Source of the DNA: Candidatus Omnitrophota bacterium
GTDB taxonomy: Bacteria > Omnitrophota > Gorgyraeia > Zapsychrales > JANLHA01
NCBI GenBank assembly: GCA_024653845.1
Contig: JANLHA010000381.1
Location: 1-8,123 of the forward strand
DNA length: 8,123 nucleotides
Reading direction: 5' to 3'
Shown here: piece after piece, positions 5,165-8,123 of the stretch
Layout of the letters: the number at the start of each line of letters is the position of its first letter
How positions within the stretch are numbered: position 1 is the stretch's first letter
Program-made: the position numbers and the translations under genes
Notes under the pieces: generated by a model
Databases searched by the model: none
Seen by the model: only the letters and a program-made list of their open reading frames with translations
What the model was told of the DNA's origin: nothing

Positions 5165-6554
5165 GATTCACCTCCCGAATGGTCATAACACCTAATTCTT
5201 TGAGTTGTTTTTGATCGACCACAGATGGGGCTTGCGTCATCAAGCAACTCCCGCTCTGCGTCTTAGGAAAAGCAATCACATCACGAATGGAATCCAGTCC
5301 ACTCAGAATCGTCACTAAACGATCGATTCCATAGGCCACACCCGCGTGGGGCGGCGCACCGTATTCAAAAGCGCGCAGTAAAAATCCAAACCGTTCTTGG
5401 GCCTCCTCGGCACCGATCCCAATGGTTTCAAAAACTTTTTGCTGCATTTCTCGTCGGTGAATACGAACCGAACCACTGCCAATCTCATTGCCATTCAAAA
5501 CCAAATCGTATGAACGCGCACGAATTTTTTTAAACTCACCCTTTTCAAGATGAATAAGGTCGTCCTCTTTCATGGAAGTGAACGGATGATGCTCACTTTC
5601 CCAACGACGTTCTTCCTCATTATATTTGAACATTGGGAAATCCACAACCCAAAGAAATGCAAATTCGTCAGGAGACTTGCGAATGTCCGGTTTATCACTT
5701 TTGTATTTCGCCATAGCCTCAGCGTGAGTCATCCGAGGAAACGGCGTTTGGATATCAATGCCCTTGGTTTCCTTAAGAATCATCTTAAAAAGCCGTTCGG
5801 TCAGAGCAAAAACATCCTCCTCATCAACAAATGACATTTCCATATCAAGCTGAGTGAATTCCGGCTGACGATCGGCTCGCAAATCCTCGTCGCGAAAACA
5901 CTTCACAATCTGATAATAACGATCAAATCCCGATACCATCAAAATCTGCTTGAAAAGCTGGGGCGATTGGGGAAGAGCAAAAAAACTTCCTGGGACCAAA
6001 CGCGAGGGCACAAGAAAATCTCGAGCACCTTCCGGCGTAGACTTGGTCAATACAGGGGTCTCCACTTCCATAAAATTTTCCTGATTCAAAAATTGCCGGA
6101 TAGCAGCACACAGTTTGCTGCGAAGGGTCAACGCATTGAGAAGTTTGGGACGTCGAAGATCCAAATAACGATAGGTCAATCGAACATCTTCGCCCACTTC
6201 CGTCTCTTCGGCAACTTCAAATGCAGGTGTTTTACTGGTATTTAAAATTTCCAAGCCTTCGGCGGTCAATTCGATTTCGCCCGTCGGAATTTCTGCGTTC
6301 ACATTTTTGGGCGGGCGGACATTCACTTTACCAGTCAACTTAACCACAAACTCTGGGCCTAATTTTTGCGCTTCCGCATGCGCATCTTTGGCTACCGATG
6401 GAACAAAAACAACTTGGGTGATGCCATAACGATCCCGGATGTCGATGAAAATCAATTTGCCATGATCTCGACGGCGGTGCACCCATCCACACAACACCAC
6501 CGTTTGATCTTTATGTTCTTTGCGCAACTCGCCGCAAGTATGGGTACGCAACAT
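5157..6554 (-). CDS. aspS: Aspartate--tRNA ligase, bacterial type, lacking the GAD domain
   Basis: A class IIb synthetase that charges tRNA-Asp, here 465 residues against about 590 for typical bacterial AspRS. The anticodon-binding OB domain is at 1-110 (TVVLCGWVHRRRDHGKLIFI), followed by motif 1 (FMEVETPVLTKSTPEGARDF, 161-180), QSPQ (196-199), motif 2 (FRDEDLRADRQPEF, 220-233) and motif 3 (YGAPPHAGVAYGIDRL, 398-413). The sequence is strongly bacterial in type, yet SDKPDIR (286-292) runs straight into KSPDEFAFLWVVDFP: the GAD insertion domain that normally separates these blocks is missing with no frame damage. H31 in RRRDHG matches the residue linked to non-discriminating enzymes. The start at 6554 has a GGGGAG site 7 nt upstream and gives the usual MLRTHTCGELR; an ATG at 6569 has no ribosome site. 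hisS ends 1 nt upstream. Confidence 0.95.
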   Translation of the reverse strand: MLRTHTCGELRKEHKDQTVVLCGWVHRRRDHGKLIFIDIRDRYGITQVVFVPSVAKDAHAEAQKLGPEFVVKLTGKVNVRPPKNVNAEIPTGEIELTAEGLEILNTSKTPAFEVAEETEVGEDVRLTYRYLDLRRPKLLNALTLRSKLCAAIRQFLNQENFMEVETPVLTKSTPEGARDFLVPSRLVPGSFFALPQSPQLFKQILMVSGFDRYYQIVKCFRDEDLRADRQPEFTQLDMEMSFVDEEDVFALTERLFKMILKETKGIDIQTPFPRMTHAEAMAKYKSDKPDIRKSPDEFAFLWVVDFPMFKYNEEERRWESEHHPFTSMKEDDLIHLEKGEFKKIRARSYDLVLNGNEIGSGSVRIHRREMQQKVFETIGIGAEEAQERFGFLLRAFEYGAPPHAGVAYGIDRLVTILSGLDSIRDVIAFPKTQSGSCLMTQAPSVVDQKQLKELGVMTIREVNHG

Positions 6555-6555
6555 T

Positions 6556-7860
6556 TTATTTCTCCCCATTTAAAAGAGCTATCAACTCTTCCAAATTGTT
6601 TTTAATATTAACTTCTTTCTGCTCTCCTGTTTCCATATTCTTCACTGCAACAACCCCTTTGCGATCTTCATCTTCGCCTAGCAGAATTACAAATCGAGCA
6701 CCCTGCTTATTCGCCATCCGCATCTGGCTTTTGAGGGAACCCGGATGATAACTCATATCAACACTGACTCCGGATTGGCGCAGCTCATTCACCAGTTGAA
6801 AAGCTTTTGATAATAGCGTCGGAGCCAAAACCACTAAGAAGGCATCCATCGGCTGGGCTAGTACTTTTTTCGTTTCTCCCAAGGCCAATAAAATTCGCTC
6901 AATCCCCAACGCAAAGCCGATCGCGTCCACTTTAGCTCCACCCAATTCTTCGACGAGATGATTGTATCGTCCACCAGCACCCAAGGCATCTTGACTTCCC
7001 AACGACGGAGCTGTGATTTCAAAAACCGTGTTTGTATAATAATCTAGACCTCGGACCAACTGCATCGATTCTTGATAGGAAATGCCCAACGCGCTCAAAG
7101 CTTCTTTGGTCTTCGAGAAATATTCCACACTCTCTTTTGAGAAACATTCTTGATAATTCAAATTGGTTTTAGCAATGACCTCCCGACAGGTCGGATTCTT
7201 GCAATCCAAAATGCGAAAAACATTGCGTTCAAAACGATCCTGACAATCTGAACACAAATCTGACAAACGTCCCCCTAATTTCTCGCGCAACCATTTTGAC
7301 AGATTCTTTTTATCATCCAGAGATCCCAGATTATTGATCTTCAACTGAAATCCTTCGACACCCAATGCTTCCAAAAGATGCACCGCCAGCGCAATCACTT
7401 CCGCATCAAGATAAGGCGAAGCTGAGCCTGGCCCCAAGGCTTCCACTCCGACCTGATGAAATTGGCGCAGTCGTCCCTTTTGCGGCCGTTCACCCCGGAA
7501 CATCGGGCCGATGTAAAACAATTTAGAAAGAGGTTCTTTTTTATCCAAGCTATTTTCGATGTAAGCGCGCACAACCGCAGCGGTCGCTTCCGGTCGCAAG
7601 GCCAAACCGCTCAGAACCACCCCTGTTTCTTCGGGCTTGGGCTGCGCTGCCAATTGCAGCATCTGCTTTTGGACCACGTCGCTAGTTTGCCCCATCGAAC
7701 GGGCAAAAAGTTCAGTCTCTTCAAAAATGGGCGTGCGGATTTCCTGGTAACCATAAAGATGCACTAGCTTTCGCACTGAATCTTCAAGGGATCTCCAGGC
7801 AAAAATATTTTCTGGTAGAATGTCGTTGGTTCCACGTGGGACTGAAAACTGTTTTGTCAT
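6556..7860 (-). CDS. hisS: Histidine--tRNA ligase
   Basis: A class IIa synthetase that activates histidine and charges tRNA-His; 434 residues, a normal length. The protein starts with the family's PRGTNDILP (8-16). ALRPEATAAVVRAY (87-100) is followed by motif 2 (FRGERPQKGRLRQF, 121-134), an insertion domain with a probable zinc site (C203, C206, C220, C225), the histidine-specific blocks LVRGLDYYTNTVFE (268-281) and GAGGRYNHL (294-302), motif 3 (FALGIERILLAL, 316-327), and a C-terminal anticodon-binding domain from about 338. RPEGT of most relatives is RPEAT here, a mild change. No ribosome-binding sequence lies at a usable distance before the ATG; a long hairpin ends 10 nt upstream. A later start would remove the essential PRG segment, so this start stands. 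hisS next to aspS is a common bacterial pairing. Confidence 0.96.
   Translation of the reverse strand: MTKQFSVPRGTNDILPENIFAWRSLEDSVRKLVHLYGYQEIRTPIFEETELFARSMGQTSDVVQKQMLQLAAQPKPEETGVVLSGLALRPEATAAVVRAYIENSLDKKEPLSKLFYIGPMFRGERPQKGRLRQFHQVGVEALGPGSASPYLDAEVIALAVHLLEALGVEGFQLKINNLGSLDDKKNLSKWLREKLGGRLSDLCSDCQDRFERNVFRILDCKNPTCREVIAKTNLNYQECFSKESVEYFSKTKEALSALGISYQESMQLVRGLDYYTNTVFEITAPSLGSQDALGAGGRYNHLVEELGGAKVDAIGFALGIERILLALGETKKVLAQPMDAFLVVLAPTLLSKAFQLVNELRQSGVSVDMSYHPGSLKSQMRMANKQGARFVILLGEDEDRKGVVAVKNMETGEQKEVNIKNNLEELIALLNGEK
6562..6567 (-). promoter_or_regulatory. Shine-Dalgarno site deciding the aspS start
   Basis: GGGGAG on the minus strand lies within the last codons of hisS and is 7 nt from the ATG at 6552-6554. 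It lies downstream of the alternative ATG at 6567-6569, so it can only serve the shorter start. This fixes aspS as beginning with MLRTHTCG and shows that the two synthetase genes are translationally linked. Confidence 0.75.
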
Positions 7861-7863
7861 GAC

Positions 7864-7891
7864 GTTATAAATTTTAACCCCGCCTTATCAA
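7864..7891 (-). promoter_or_regulatory. Possible promoter immediately before hisS
   Basis: On the minus strand TTGATA (7886-7891) and TATAAC (7864-7869) are each one base from the sigma70 consensus and are separated by 16 nt. The -10 box ends only 3 nt before the hisS ATG, so transcription would begin at or just inside the start codon and could yield a leaderless or nearly leaderless message. The -35 box overlaps the loop of the adjacent hairpin. In such A/T-rich sequence this could be a chance match. Confidence 0.3.
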
Positions 7892-7910
7892 AATGAGGCG
7901 GGGTTAAAAT
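7871..7910 (-). terminator. Long inverted repeat between the HU gene and hisS, probable terminator
   Basis: Bases 7871-7887 pair with 7894-7910: 17 bp with one G-U, a core of CCCCGCC/GGCGGGG flanked by TTTTAA/TTAAAA, and a 6-nt loop. It lies 30 nt after the HU stop codon, so it most simply ends that transcript. The run after the GC core is TTAAAATTTAT on the minus strand, not a clean U-tract, so termination may be partial and allow read-through into hisS. Its nearness to the hisS start also allows a role as an attenuator, a stability element or a translational control. Confidence 0.6.
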
Positions 7911-7940
7911 CCTAAATCCTTAACGTAGGCTGAAGCATAT

Positions 7941-8123
7941 TTATTTGATACGGTGCTTCATTTCCAACCCTTGCTTAAACACTACCACTTTTCTGGGCGG
8001 AACAGGAACGCTTTCTCCGGTACGAGGATTGCGTCCAGATCGGGCTCGGCGTTCTTTGATTTTGAAAACCCCAAAATTACGCAACTCAACCTTCTCAGAA
8101 CGTGCCAAACTGTCTACAATCAC
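7941..8123 (-). CDS. HU/IHF-family DNA-binding protein (partial, N-terminus outside window)
   Basis: This is the C-terminal 60 codons of a histone-like nucleoid protein; the frame is open to the window edge, and the GTG at 8121-8123 is most likely an internal valine, since family members are about 90-100 residues and the N-terminal helices are missing. Visible features are VELRNFGVFKIKERRAR (strand and turn leading to the DNA-binding arm), the signature GRNPRTGE at the arm tip, whose proline intercalates in DNA in HU and IHF, and the returning strand up to VVVFKQGLEMKHRIK, including the final helix. Such dimeric proteins bend DNA and organise the chromosome. HU versus IHF cannot be decided from the fragment. 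It is followed by an inverted repeat and then hisS on the same strand. Confidence 0.9.
   Translation of the reverse strand: MIVDSLARSEKVELRNFGVFKIKERRARSGRNPRTGESVPVPPRKVVVFKQGLEMKHRIK

Noticed and set aside
5550..6245. Plus- and minus-strand alternative frames within aspS
   Set aside because: They cover the conserved AspRS catalytic core in the wrong frame and have no independent support.
6555..6569. Upstream ATG for aspS giving five extra residues
   Set aside because: The only good Shine-Dalgarno lies downstream of this ATG, and the shorter start matches the normal AspRS N-terminus.
7861..7940. Possible T-box or other amino-acid-responsive leader before hisS
   Set aside because: The 80-nt gap is far too short for a T-box, and neither the T-box consensus nor a specifier loop is visible.

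Overview
The window is about 8.1 kb of mid-GC bacterial chromosome, densely packed and mostly read on the minus strand. The best taxonomic hints are the small secreted protein at 648-989, which I recognise as the exosortase-associated TIGR04073 family (known mainly from Verrucomicrobia, Lentisphaerae and Omnitrophota), and a diderm-style LysM lipoprotein inside the main operon. A member of Omnitrophota or another PVC-related lineage fits best. This is inference from family distribution; no marker gene proves it.

Layout, right to left in the direction of most transcription: the 3' part of an HU/IHF-type DNA-binding protein (7941-8123, cut by the window edge); a strong inverted repeat; then a seven-gene, nearly gapless minus-strand run hisS, aspS, LysM lipoprotein, phoH, pgpH-like HD phosphodiesterase, ybeY, recO (7860 down to 1046). 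Junctions are 1 nt, -8 nt, 4 nt, 24 nt, -95 nt and -11 nt, so translational coupling is likely along the run. It ends at a bidirectional hairpin terminator (1015-1047) shared with the convergent plus-strand gene. That plus-strand gene (648-989) has its own clear sigma70-type promoter (563-591) and is divergent from a minus-strand HIT-family hydrolase gene (106-501). The first about 100 bases carry only an uncertain gene end.

Functionally the operon is a translation and RNA-maturation cluster: two tRNA synthetases, YbeY (rRNA maturation endonuclease) with its usual partner PhoH/YbeZ, a cyclic-di-AMP-type HD phosphodiesterase that commonly sits between phoH and ybeY, and the recombination mediator RecO. 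The era and dgkA genes often found between ybeY and recO in other phyla are absent.

The most notable points are architectural. AspRS is bacterial type but lacks the GAD insertion domain, with a clean junction. The PgpH-like protein lacks the extracellular 7TMR-HDED sensor domain. The pgpH and ybeY coding regions overlap by 95 nt, exactly under an unconserved polar tail of the HD protein. hisS has no Shine-Dalgarno sequence and starts 10 nt after a 17-bp hairpin. I found no CRISPR array, mobile element, tRNA, rRNA or clearly new system. No gene-free stretch exceeds 300 bases.
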